Shown here piece by piece: positions 1 through 10,347 of a DNA stretch of 64,000 bases. The notes beneath the pieces were generated by a model. That model made no database searches. It saw only the letters and a program-made list of their open reading frames with translations, and was not told where the DNA came from. Source of the DNA: Plicaturopsis crispa FD-325 SS-3. Its lineage: Eukaryota > Basidiomycota > Agaricomycetes > Amylocorticiales > Amylocorticiaceae. Position numbers and translations under genes: made by a program. The stretch lies in assembly GCA_000827205.1 (NCBI GenBank), contig KN832567.1, positions 137,212-201,211 on the forward strand. Reading direction: 5' to 3'. Each line of letters opens with the position of its first letter. The stretch's first letter is position 1.

Positions 1-1704
1 CGAATATGGGATGCAGCCACAGGAACAGCCTTGAGTGTTCTTGAGGGTCATACAGAATATGTGCGATCTGTGGCATTCTCACCTGATGGCACCAAAATTG
101 TGTCAGGATCAGATGACGAAACTGTGAGAATCTGGGATGCAGCAACAGGAGCAGCCTTGAGTGTTCTTGAGAGCCATACAGAGTGTGTGAATTCCGTCTC
201 ACCTGATGGCACCAAAATTGTGTCAGAATCAGATGACAAAACTGTGAGGATCCGGGATGCAGCCACAGCAACAGCCTTGAGTGTTCTTCAGGGCCATAGA
301 GATTGGATGCAATCTATTGCAATACGATCACCTGATGGCACCGAATTCGTGTCAGAATCAAATGACAAAACAAGTTGGGTGCTATCTGTGGCACTCTCAC
401 CTGATGGCACCAAAATTGTGTCAGGATCAAATGACAAAACTGTGAGGATATGGGATGCAGCCACAGGAACAGCCTTGAGTGTTCTTAAGGGTCATACATT
501 TAATGTGAATTCAGTGGCATTCTCACCTGATGGCACCAAAATTGTGTCAGGATCAGATGACGGAACTGTGCGAATCTGGGATGCAGCCACAGGAGCAACC
601 TTGAGTGTTCTTGAGGGCCATATGGATTGGGTGCGATCTGTTGCATTCTCATCTAATGGCACCAAAATTGTGTCAGGATCAGATGACCAAACTGTGAGAA
701 TCTGGGATGCAGCCACAGGAGCAGCCTTGAGTGTTCTTGAGGGCCATATAGATCGGGTGCGATCTGTGGCATTCTCACCTGATGGCACCAAAATTGTGTC
801 AGGATCAGATGACCACACCATAAGAATATGGGATGCAGCCACAGGAACAGCCTTGAGTGTTCTTGAGGGTCATACATCTCATGTGAATTCAGTGGCATTC
901 TCACCTGATGGCACCAAAATTGTGTCAGGATCAAATGACAAAACTGTGAGGATACAGGATGCAGCCATAGGAGTAGCCTTCAGCGTTCTTGAGGGCCATA
1001 CAGAGTGTGTGAATTCTGTGGCATTCTCACCTGATGGCACCAAAATTGTGTCAGGATCAGATGACGAAACTGTGAGAATCTGGGATGCAGCCACAGGAGC
1101 AACCTTGAGTGTTCTTGAGGGCGATATGGATTGGGTGCTATCTGTGGCATTCTCACCTGATGGCACCAAAATTGTGTCAGGATCAGATGACGGAACTGTG
1201 CAAATCTGGGATGCAGCCACAGGAGCAGCCTTGAGTGTTCTTGAGGGCCATACAGATTCTGTGAATTCTGTGGCATTCTCACCTGATGGCACCAAAATTG
1301 TGTCAGGATCAAATGACAAAACTGTGAAAGTATGGGATGCAGCCACAGGAACAGCCTTGAGTGTTCTTGAAAGCCACACATATAGTGCACAATCAGTTGC
1401 ACTCTCACCAGATATTACCAAAATTGTGTCAGAATCCCAGGACAACATCATAAATGTGTCAGATTTATCTACAGGCCCATCAAAAGTTCATGACACATTT
1501 TGGTTAGATAAGCACGGCTATCTCAATCGAACTGATGGACAACCCATTCTGTGGGTTCCCCATGAACACAGAAATGGTGATGTGCTTGCTGTCCATCAGG
1601 ATTATGATAATTTCTCCTCTAAACTTTGCATGGGGTCTGAATTAGGACGTATTACAATCATTGAATTCCCAGATTCTTCATCAAAAGTTAACATCCCTGT
1701 GTAG
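1..1704 (+). CDS. WD40-repeat protein, C-terminal part (gene enters from the left edge)
   Basis: Frame 1 is open from the first base to TAG at 1702-1704, so the start lies outside the window. About 12 WD40 repeats of 42 residues (126 bp) are visible, each with a GH dipeptide, SPDGTKIVSGSDD and a closing IWD or variant. Repeats are almost identical at DNA level, which suggests homogenisation between units. The third repeat (about 280-400) is shortened and runs directly into the next. After the last repeat a non-repeat tail of about 85 residues follows (WLDKHGYL, then ILWVPHEHR). That tail is typical of the C-termini of Agaricomycete NACHT/STAND-WD40 proteins, in which the propeller senses a ligand. 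The NACHT part would lie upstream and is not seen, so NLR identity is inference. Other WD40 adaptors are possible. Confidence 0.85.
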   Translation, partial: RIWDAATGTALSVLEGHTEYVRSVAFSPDGTKIVSGSDDETVRIWDAATGAALSVLESHTECVNSVSPDGTKIVSESDDKTVRIRDAATATALSVLQGHRDWMQSIAIRSPDGTEFVSESNDKTSWVLSVALSPDGTKIVSGSNDKTVRIWDAATGTALSVLKGHTFNVNSVAFSPDGTKIVSGSDDGTVRIWDAATGATLSVLEGHMDWVRSVAFSSNGTKIVSGSDDQTVRIWDAATGAALSVLEGHIDRVRSVAFSPDGTKIVSGSDDHTIRIWDAATGTALSVLEGHTSHVNSVAFSPDGTKIVSGSNDKTVRIQDAAIGVAFSVLEGHTECVNSVAFSPDGTKIVSGSDDETVRIWDAATGATLSVLEGDMDWVLSVAFSPDGTKIVSGSDDGTVQIWDAATGAALSVLEGHTDSVNSVAFSPDGTKIVSGSNDKTVKVWDAATGTALSVLESHTYSAQSVALSPDITKIVSESQDNIINVSDLSTGPSKVHDTFWLDKHGYLNRTDGQPILWVPHEHRNGDVLAVHQDYDNFSSKLCMGSELGRITIIEFPDSSSKVNIPV

Positions 1705-2127
1705 TTACTAGTGATCTTGTAGTTTACTGAGTCTTCAATACTGTCATCTTGTAATATCATAAACATGTATGCCTCTAGATGAGTCTTTGAGAAGGTACAA
1801 TGAACTCAAAGATAAGTTACAGTTTAGTATCTCAAAATGTACAGCAACAATATCCGGTTTCACCAATGAGTTACCAGTCCCAAGAGTCCATACTATTCAA
1901 GCCCAGAATCCTAGTGCAAGGTTGGTGCAAGGTCAAATTCCTAGTTTAAGAAACACAGAGCACAAGAAAGAAAGAAAGAAAAATATAGATAACCTAATGC
2001 TGAGCCCGTCACCAGACGGACGGGGAAGGAAGGCAATAAAAAGAATAAAACATAACCGGTCGTGCTCATGACTGGGAGTCGTGATCATGACTAGGAGCCG
2101 TGAACATTCAGACGGAGGGATCAATTT
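1705..2127. other. Intergenic, 3' ends of two convergent genes
   Basis: The stretch holds no credible gene. The short open frame at 1769-2071 has no similarity I recognise and starts inside the downstream region of the WD40 gene. Confidence 0.6.
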
Positions 2128-4897
2128 TCAATACCCCTCCTCCTCCTCCTTAACGGACACCGCGAACCCAGCCCACCTCCCCACGCCCACACTCCTCCCC
2201 AAGTCGCCCACGCTCCTCCCCAAGTCGCCCACGCTCCTCCCCAAGTCGCCCTCATCCATACTCGGCCGCGGCTTGAAGCTCTCCCTCCGCGCGCGCGTCG
2301 CCTTCTTCGCCGCCCCAGCCCCATACGTCGACGAGGACACGCTCCTCTGTGGCTGCTGGTGGTACGCATGCGCATGCGCGGGCGGCTGCTGGTGCGCATG
2401 CGCGGACGGCTGCTGGTACACATGCGCGGGCGGCTGCTGGTGCGCTTGCGCGGGCGGCTGCTGGTGCGCGTGCGCGGGCGGTTGCTGGTACGCATGCGCG
2501 GGCGGCTGCTGGTGCGCATGCGCGGGCGGTTGCTGGTACGCATGCGCGGACGGGACACGGCCATGGCCAAGCGCATGGTGCTGCGTCCCCGGGCGCGGAA
2601 CGGGCATAGCGACGGGGCGCGGCAGCGACGACGTCGGCTTGCCGTGACTGTGACCGTGGCTGGCACCAGGGATCTTCGACGGCGACGTCGAGCGATGTGC
2701 GCTCCCATTCGTTGCAGGCCCACGGTGCGATCCCAGCGGCGCACGCGGCGTGGGCCCATACGTAGACTCGTTCAGACGCGGGCGCTTCGCCGGCACCGAG
2801 CTCGACATGCTCGACCCGGGGCGGACGGCTGGCGTCACCACGCCCGTACTCCGCCCAGGGACATACGAATTGGACGGCGTAGTAGACCGCGCGGGTACAG
2901 ATCCCGCGCGCTGCTGGCCTCTGCGCTTGCCATTCTCACCTGTGCGCTTGCCGTTCTCCTGGTCCGCGGCGCCGACGGTGTCCATGAGGATGCGGAGGAT
3001 GCTCTCGCCATGGACGAGGAACGGCCGACCGGCTTCGTCTTCCCACGCAGGGATGGAGGCGAGCATGTCTTGTTCGAGCTGTTTGAACACAAGTAAGTTC
3101 GTGAGTATATAATTGTTCATGAGTATATAATTTTGGTAGGGGTGTAGAGGGAGGACAGGGTGTAGAGGGAGGGATGACTTACCCGAGGTTTCTCCTTGTT
3201 AACGCGTTTCCGCATCTTCTCTTCCCTGAGGAGGCGGCTAGGGTCCCGCGGGCCTCGTCCGAGGAGTCGTGTCTGGTCAGATGCGGCTGCTGCCAGCTCT
3301 TTCTCCTCCTCGCAAATCTCGAAATATTTCCGGATGCCTGCTAGGAGGGGCGCTTTCATGCGCCGTTCCTCCTTGAGTCGCTTGATCTCTTCTTCGTGTA
3401 TCGTCAGCAGCTCTTCCGTGTGCTCATCTACAAGATTCTTGTCAGCACAAAGATATTTAGAAGGGGAATAATCATACCGTCGAAAAACGGCGCGAAATCC
3501 GCCCTCTCCTCCTCCCCAACCATCAACTCCTCCCAAAGCCTCCCAATCTCCTCCCTCGCACTCCCCACAAACGCCCCCATCCTCTCCCTCTTCAACTCCA
3601 ACATCCGCTCCAGCTCCTCCTCATACGCCCGTATCGTGCCCTCCGTGCTCCCTCTATGCGCCTCCACGAACGCGTCCATATCGCCCTCCGCGACGCCGAG
3701 GCGGCGCCAGAGCCCCTCGAGCTGGTCGTACATCGCCTGGATGTGCGCCTCGCGCGCGCGCTTGGTGTCCTCGAGCGCGGCGGCCGTGGAGGCGGCCCAG
3801 GACAGCAGGCCGGGCGTGGGCTCGACGCCCTCGAGGCCGATGAGGGTGCCCTCGGGGAGGGACTCGGCGTCGGCCTCTTCGAGGCGCAAGACGAAGGACG
3901 CGAAGATGCGGGGGTAGGTGGAGGAGGAGGGGGGCGGGGGGTCGGTTAGGGTGAGTGTGGATGTGGGCGTGGTGAAGGAGGCTTTGGAGTTGGAGCGGGA
4001 GGAGGGGGTGGGGGTGGATTGGGAGGCGGCGAAGGGGTCTGAGCCACTTGTGGAAGTGCTGCAGGATGAGGAGGGGCGGGTTAGGCTGGGGACGGTTAGG
4101 GATGCGGATGTGGGTAGGTCGTCGAGCGAGGGGGGTGTTATGCCGAGTTCTGTGTACAGCCAGTCTATCTGCACTAGCGTTGATGATAGCTGTGTCAGGC
4201 GTTTGTTCTGCATTTTGAATGTAAATCAGTACAGCGACCTCAGGTAATAGATTGCGTAGCGTACCACTTCTCCCTTTCCCCGGACGAGCTCCTTCTCTAG
4301 CTTGGAGAACCGTTCTGGCGTGACGTCCCTGTTAGCCGTCGGGTCATGCGGATCTTCTCCTTGAGCAGGAGTAGGCTCCGCGATATCAGGCGCGTAGAAT
4401 TCAGATCCGAGCGTACGCGCCAGGACAGACAATCGATTCGTCAAGGTCATCAGCTGCTCGAGCTTCGTGTGGTACAGCTAGCCACACCATCAGCCCAATC
4501 GCGTAGCAGCGCCCGCCAGAATACACACCTGTCTCAATTTCTCCTGGTATTCCGACACCAGCTCGTACCGCCGTGGCAACACATGCTCCCGCCTCAGTTC
4601 CCCGACGCTGCTACCCGTAACCTTCACGTTTCCGCCCAGCGCCTTGCCGTAGCGTATGCACGCACTTTCTATCTCCTCGCATTTCATGAGCCACTCCTCG
4701 ACCTCCTTGCGACGCGTCTCGATCTGCAGCTCGACGCCCTGCATGAGCTGCTGCTGGAGCGCGGAAAGTTCGTCGGCGAGGGCGGTGGGTGGCAGGCCGA
4801 GTTGTGCATGGAGAGTGGGGAGGAGCTGTGTTTGGGTTTGGAGGTGTGTATGTAGGGAGTTTAGCAGAGTTGTTAGAGTCAGCGGTGAGGCCGACAT
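2128..4897 (-). CDS. ase1: Ase1/PRC1/MAP65-family microtubule-bundling protein
   Basis: Minus-strand gene with five exons: 4529-4897, 4265-4477, 3478-4207, 3183-3427 and 2128-3078, giving 2508 nt (835 aa) in a continuous frame. The family crosslinks antiparallel microtubules in the spindle midzone. The diagnostic block spans exons 3 to 5 (about residues 438-545): HTEELLTIHEEEIKRLKEE, RDPSRLLREEKMRKRVNKEKPRL and WEDEAGRPFLVHGE, matching the conserved spectrin/MAP65 region. Upstream sequence is coiled-coil-like (residues about 20-430), as expected for dimerisation. The C-terminus is basic and disordered, with eight or so QQPPAHAH repeats (about residues 690-762) and three VGDLGRS repeats near the end. 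The start at 4897 is the first ATG of the frame; the upstream extension has only TTG. Exon ends are by eye but phase-consistent. Confidence 0.93.
2350..2562 (-). repeat. 24-bp coding minisatellite in ase1
   Basis: About eight copies of a 24-bp unit encode alternating AHAHQQPP and AHAYQQPP. The unit length is a multiple of three, so copy-number change keeps the frame. Antisense and shifted frames across it are also open, which yields several false long ORFs. A second array of 21-bp units (about 2193-2258) encodes VGDLGRS. Confidence 0.85.
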
Positions 4898-5369
4898 GGC
4901 GGTTAAAGACAAGTGCAATTTCGGTTCAGCTTTGCAAGTCCAACTTTCGAACCAGTCGCGACGGGGTCACGTGAAATGATCCTGAAATAACGAGTCGTCT
5001 CAGGTCTCGACTGCTCAACGCAAGCGCTCATTGTACATGGCCTTTGTATCAAGAGGCTGATGAGGTGCACAACTGGTATTGGTCTTCGACGAGGCGAATG
5101 GCATACGAAGCGAAGTCACAATCAACTCCATTTTGTCCGAGCGGCGAGAGAAATCAACAGAGAAACAGAATTGAACGCAGACTCGTCGCAGAGAGGCAAA
5201 GGCATCAACAAGAACGCAATAGAAAACACACGCACAACCGTCATCCCTACTACCTATATAGAGAACGCCCGTATCTGTTGTGGACATGGAAGGGAAGGAA
5301 GGGGAAACGGATTATAGTATGGGGCATAGATACAGACAGACAGCACAGACCCGGGGGGCGCGCCTAGGC
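4898..5369. other. ase1 upstream region and snc1 3' region
   Basis: Both neighbours are on the minus strand, so this holds the ase1 promoter and the snc1 trailer. No TATA box or other clear motif was recognised, and the short frames here look non-coding. Confidence 0.5.
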
Positions 5370-6248
5370 CTAGTGTTTCGTCGCTTTCACGATGGACACG
5401 ACGATGATGATGATAATGACAGAGATACCGACACCGATGATGATGCGCATCTATTGGCGTGTCGTGTCAAAACGATGTTCATATAGCATGGCGGGCGTCG
5501 ACTGACCTTCATGTCTTTCCACCTGGGAACGGCGACAATAGGCCGTTAATATCTGCAAGAAACTAGCGGCAAGAGGGCATGCACTTACCACATATTCTAT
5601 AGGAGAGGAGCCGTCAGCATCAACGCATCGGAAATAAACCAGTGCAACGTACTTTACGCACACGGTTCGCACCACGGCGGAACCCCTGTGCCGACACCGC
5701 CAAATTGTCTGCGTATCACCATAACAAGCTTAGCATCCGTCCAGCTGCACACCTACACCTACGCAGTCCCGCTGCTCACCTGTCTTGTCCTGCAACGAAT
5801 CCAGCCTCTCCCCTCTCTCCGCGACCTTCGTGATGTTCTCCCGCATAATCCCGACCGTGTCGTCAATCTGCGCCTGTATCGCCGCCGTCTTTGCGTTGCC
5901 CTGGCCCTGCCCCTGCGCGCCGGGGTTCGAGGAGGAGCCGCCGCGCGGGAGGTAGGGGTCGTAAGGTTCGGACCTGTGGCAGCCCCAATGCGTCAGTGTC
6001 AGTGAAGTCCAGTGAAGTGGAGGCCGTGCGTGGGGCCGCGTCACAAAACGAACATGATTAGAGCGTGAAGGTATTCTGTTAATGCACAACACAGTTAGTA
6101 TGCCGTTTCGAGGAGAAGGGAAGGGAGGACGGACCGTATCAAACGAAGTACAGTAACAGAGGATGTTGAAGGTGGGAGGTGGGAGGAAGAGGTCTGGTGC
6201 CGGCGTCGACGAAGGAACAGCTCACCGGCATTGCGACGCAGCCCCCAT
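5370..6248 (-). CDS. snc1: Synaptobrevin/VAMP-type v-SNARE (Snc1/2 orthologue)
   Basis: Six exons: 6226-6248, 5780-5973, 5653-5708, 5589-5596, 5507-5522 and 5370-5450. They sum to 378 nt (125 aa) with every junction in phase. The SNARE motif runs from [19 protein letters not shown] to [12 protein letters not shown] with the central Arg of an R-SNARE ([12 protein letters not shown]). It is followed by NMWWKDMK and a C-terminal membrane anchor rich in Ile and Val ([10 protein letters not shown] onward), ending ATKH. R-SNAREs of this type drive fusion of secretory and endocytic vesicles with the plasma membrane. The first exon (23 nt) was chosen because its GTGAGC donor has the phase needed by the acceptor at 5974; it is the least certain part. 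Two exons are only 8 and 16 nt. Confidence 0.93.
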
Positions 6249-6600
6249 CACGGTCACATGGGGTCACGCTACTACTGCTGCGCCCTGTCACGCTTTCTGT
6301 TTTTGGAATCTGCTTAGAATGAAACTCAAAGTCGCAAGCAAGTTGGAACTGGACAGTGGAACGTTTCAGCAGCACTGACGGTGCCGTCGAGGGTATGCAT
6401 GACCGCGACAACATGGAAGATTAAATATATTGGAGGACTTGGAGCAGCGACATTGACTTGGGCAAATAGAGGCAAGATTTGAGCACCATCCACATATTGT
6501 ACAACGAACTTTGAAGGATGAGAGAAATATAATTGCCAGCGTGCGCCGCGTCTGACACAACCCCCAGAAATAAAAAACAAACCAGTAGCATCACAAACGC
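6249..6600. other. Intergenic between redA 3' end and snc1 start
   Basis: It should hold the snc1 promoter. No gene or clear element was seen. Confidence 0.45.
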
Positions 6601-8057
6601 CTACAACCTAGCAGCAGCCCCCGCCCCCGGCACCGCACCCATCACCCCCACCCTCCTCCAATACCCCACCCACTCCTCCACATCCCCCACCCCCAAAGGC
6701 CCCGCCGCGAACAACGTCGGCGCCTCCCCCACCCCCATACCCTCCAGACTCAACCTCGGGTAATTCATCTCCCCCCCTCCGCGCGAAAGGAATATATGCC
6801 CGAACAGCCGCGTTATCTTCAGGAACTGCGCGGCGAGGCGCGGTTGTGGGCCCGCGGGGTCCTGGAGGGCGGAGATCCAGTCGTCCCACGGGACTATGGG
6901 GAGGTTGAGGGTGCGCGCGAAGTGGGAGATTAGGATGGACCAGTCTGTGGTGTGTGGGTGGACGACGTGCGCGACTTTCTTGTTCGTGTGCCGGAGTTCG
7001 ACTATGGCGGCTCCGGCGACGTGGGAGTGGACCCACCCGATCTCCTACACACCGCGCCGCCCATATCATATTAGCGAAACACAACGGTAGTAGGAATGTC
7101 GAGCGTGCTCACCCCCTTCATCCGCGGTAGACACCCATAAACCTGCGACAGCACGAACATAAGCGTCGGCCACTCGTTCGGAACCCACGTCCCCCCACTC
7201 CCCCCGCACAGCTGTCCCACGCGCACTATCGCAGGCCTTAGCGCCGTCTGCTCCCCCGCCCTCAAAACGACCGACTCCGTGATCCATTTCGACTCGCTGT
7301 ATCCCGTCCCGAGAGCATAGGTGGCGTCGAGCAGAGGCGTGGCGGGCGCGGGGACGGCGTCTCCCCAGTCTGTTGGTCATCAGCGACGGCGGCAAGCATG
7401 GAGATGGAGGGGTGGCGCGGACTTACTTTTGTACACGCTTTCCGACGAGATGAAGAGGAAACGCGGCGGGGTTGGGTGGGGCGACTGCAGAGCGAGATCT
7501 ATGAGTGCGCGCGTTTGCTGTATCATCGGCTCCACCGCCGACAGCGGCGACGTGAATTTCGTAGGCCAGGCTATTCAGTGGACAATCAGTACACTGCTCC
7601 TCTCCGTCGTTATACGCGGAATAATCTTACCATTATGTATAACGCAAGTAACCGTGCGCAATACCTCCTCGCGCAACTGAGCGCTCAAAGACGCCGCATC
7701 CCCCTCCACGAACACAACTTTCTCCGAAGCCGCCAACGCACTATCAACCCCCCGCTGCTCGAACCCCGACTCCTGCCTCGCACGCACAGACACCCCCGCC
7801 GCGCCCCTCGAGTCCTTCCGGTTCAGCGCGTATATCCGCGCGATGCTGCGGTCCTCGATGAGCGACTTCAGGATGTGCGATCCTAGATTCCCGGTGCTCC
7901 CGGTTAGGAGCACCGTTTCGATGTGCGGTGCCGGCATCGAGGTGGGACGGTGCTGAGGGAATGCCTTGGAGTACTTGTCGACTAGGAGATGCAGCTCGGA
8001 TATTTTGTCTGCTGCATTGGGGGGCAGGAGGGGAGGCGGGTGGGGACGTTCTGACAT
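6601..8057 (-). CDS. Stand-alone thioester-reductase-like NAD(P)-binding protein, copy A
   Basis: Four exons: 7631-8057, 7427-7570, 7113-7369 and 6601-7044, giving 1272 nt (423 aa). The fold is that of the extended short-chain dehydrogenase domain at the C-terminus of adenylate-forming reductases and aminoadipate reductase (NAD_binding_4, 'male sterility'). Seen: a TGSTGNLGSHIL dinucleotide loop at about residue 50, IYALNRKD after the second strand, a FISSES serine strand, and GYSESKW carrying the Tyr-x-x-x-Lys pair. This domain reductively releases carrier-bound thioesters as aldehydes. No adenylation or carrier domain lies upstream; the protein starts in the linker (LLVDKYSKAF). Substrate is unknown. 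It is the most diverged of three tandem copies, all with the same intron positions. Confidence 0.85.
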
Positions 8058-8932
8058 GGAGGGATGTGCGGGAGGGTGTGTAGGACGGACAGGGATGTAC
8101 GATATCGATAAACAGACTTACAGTAGTTGAGCGGTGCGGTTATTTAAGTATGAAGGATACATACGCACCCGGATAGGCGGAGAAGCATAATGACAGGCTG
8201 AATGTTTCCATCACCTACGCGGAAAAATGTGTCGAGCCTATATCGAGGACATAGAGCCTATGAAGCGCCGCCGAAGACAGAAAGGCTCGTTGGGGTGCAG
8301 AGGTGCCTTTCGCTGTAGTACTAGGGTTTGCCCCTGCTGCTGCAGGCGACCAGTTGTGGTCTGGAGAGATCCCACGGAGATGCGCATGAGCAACAAGGAT
8401 ACTAGTAGCATCTATATTTGGGAAGTAGTGTAAGTTTGAGGGCAGAGAAAGGCAGACAGAGAGATAGGCAACTCAATAACACTGTCAAACCTACGCCCAG
8501 CGCTGAGCGTTGTGTGAGTGTAAAAGTCCTGTTCAATGCGACGCACCCGACAAGTTTTACCGAGGTGTACAAGAAAAGACGATTGGGTCTGGATCAGGGG
8601 GACGATGAGGATTGGACGAGGATCAGCAAGCACTCGCAGATCTGCAAATGAAGGCACGAAGAGAACATCGATGCGAGAAGACGCGACCCGGAGACAACAT
8701 GTCGCCGACATAGCTCAAACGGATGCATGTCTTTGCAGAATAGCGACGGCGTTATCGATGTACAGCATAAAAATGCAAGTCAAAAAGGGAGCGTGATACA
8801 GAGAAAGTTGGGACGCTTGGCTTCCTTTAGGTCACGAAAACGTCAGAAACATACACCCATCGAGCAGCAGAGAAACTCACTACATACGCGATGCCTGATA
8901 TGTTTTCTTCTGATCCGGCAGAGAAGGACATT
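8058..8932. other. Spacer between redB and redA, partly homologous to the redC-redB spacer
   Basis: This should hold the redA promoter. About 8400-8880 resembles 11000-11480 base by base over long stretches, for example around the shared GCAGAATAGCGACGGC at 8736 and 11333. The block was therefore duplicated with the genes. Frames within it do not stay open in both copies, so a functional gene is not supported. Confidence 0.6.
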
Positions 8933-10347
8933 TCACAATCTAGCAGTGGGCGCCATCCCGGGAAGCAGACCAAGTCTCCGCCAGAACGTCACCCACGCTT
9001 CGACATCTTTCAGACCTAAAGCAGGCGCTGCACGTAAAGACGGCGATTCCTCGAGCGTGGACTCCTGGGACAAGCTAGGATATCGCACCACCTCCCCCCC
9101 TGGCGCCGGAAGGGCGTGGTTGAACATGCGCGTCATTTTCAGGGCCTGTGCTGCGAGATGGGGCTGCGGGTGTGCGGGTGACTCGAAGGCAGATAGCCAT
9201 TCACCCCACGAGACTATCGGGAGATCGAGTACGAGGGCGAAATGATCGACTAGGGTCGACAATTGGATAGGGTTAGGGTGTAAAATATGGACAACCGGCT
9301 TGTCCGTGCGACGTAGCTCAACGAGTGCCGCCGCGGCAATTGGCGCAGAAATCCACGCAACTTCCTAGCCGACATAGCATGTGAGAACGCAACGATAGCA
9401 ATATTTTTAAGCATACTCACCCCACGAATCCGGGGCAGAACTCCAGATGCCTGCGACATCATAACGAAGAGCGGGGGCCACTCTGACGGGATCCACGTGC
9501 CTCCCAATCCACCGCACAGTTGTCCGACTCGCGCAACCGTAGGTTTGAGTGTCGTCTGCCCAGCTGCCTTCCACAGCACCGTCTCCGCAACCCATTTTGA
9601 CTCGGAATATCCAGATCCTACAGAGTAGGCTGGGTCGTGCAGAGGTGTCTCGGGCGCCAGGGTAGCATTGCCCCATCCTATTTGTTTTCATCGTTAGGTC
9701 ATGGAGACGAAGTTGTAGAGTCGACTTGCTGTGATAAACGCTCTCGGAAGAGACGAAGACAAAACGGGGCGGCGTTAAATGAGGTGACTCCAGAGCAAGG
9801 TCTATAAGCGATCGGGTCTGCTGTACCATGGGTTCCAGCGACGCCAGTGAGGCGGTGAATCTGACAGGCCAAGCTATTTAAGAGTACAATTAGAACAGCC
9901 GCCAATGGTCGTATGCAGGTCGGGCTTACCATTATGAATGATGCAGGTGACTTCCTGCAAGACCTCGTAGCGTAACTGGGCGCTGAGAGACGCAGCATCT
10001 CCCTCGACGTATACCACCTTAGCAGATCCCGCTAGCGCACTGTCGAGCCCTCGTTGACGGAACGCCTGCTTCTGCCTAGCTTCGACTGGGAAACCCCCAG
10101 AATCCTTCCGATTTAGCGCATATATGCGCTTCACGGTGCTGTCTTTGAGAAGCAAATCGAGGACGTATGTGCCCAGCATACCGGTGCTCCCGGTTAGCAG
10201 CACCGTCTCTGCATGCGGTGTCGACGTCGTAGTCGGGTTATGTGGGAGGAACGTTTGGCTGTATTTGTCAACCATGGCATGCATTTGAGCAGTTTTGTCC
10301 GCATTGTGCGAAGAGAGAGGTGGACGAGGACCGTCGAAGGGAGGCAT
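8933..10347 (-). CDS. Stand-alone thioester-reductase-like NAD(P)-binding protein, copy B
   Basis: Four exons: 9930-10347, 9730-9873, 9421-9677 and 8933-9364, giving 1251 nt (416 aa). Exons 2 and 3 have exactly the lengths seen in copy A (144 and 257 nt). It keeps the TGSTGMLGTYVL loop, VFVSSES and GYSESKW (Tyr and Lys of the active site), so catalysis looks possible. The second intron begins GCAAGT rather than GT, a GC-AG intron; copies A and C have GTAAGT and GTTAGT at the same place. It is closer in sequence to copy C than to A (shared HAETVLLTGSTG and RQKQAFRQRGLDSALAGSAK). Function is probably aldehyde or alcohol formation from an acyl thioester or related substrate, by family analogy only. 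Confidence 0.85.

Noticed and set aside
48-1451. Several long minus-strand frames opposite the WD40 repeats
   Set aside because: They arise from the 126-bp periodicity; their residues are simply the antisense of the conserved repeat.
2121-3112. Arg-rich and Gly/Ala-rich frames overlapping ase1 exon 5
   Set aside because: They are shadows of the minisatellite and of GC-rich codons; ase1 explains the region.
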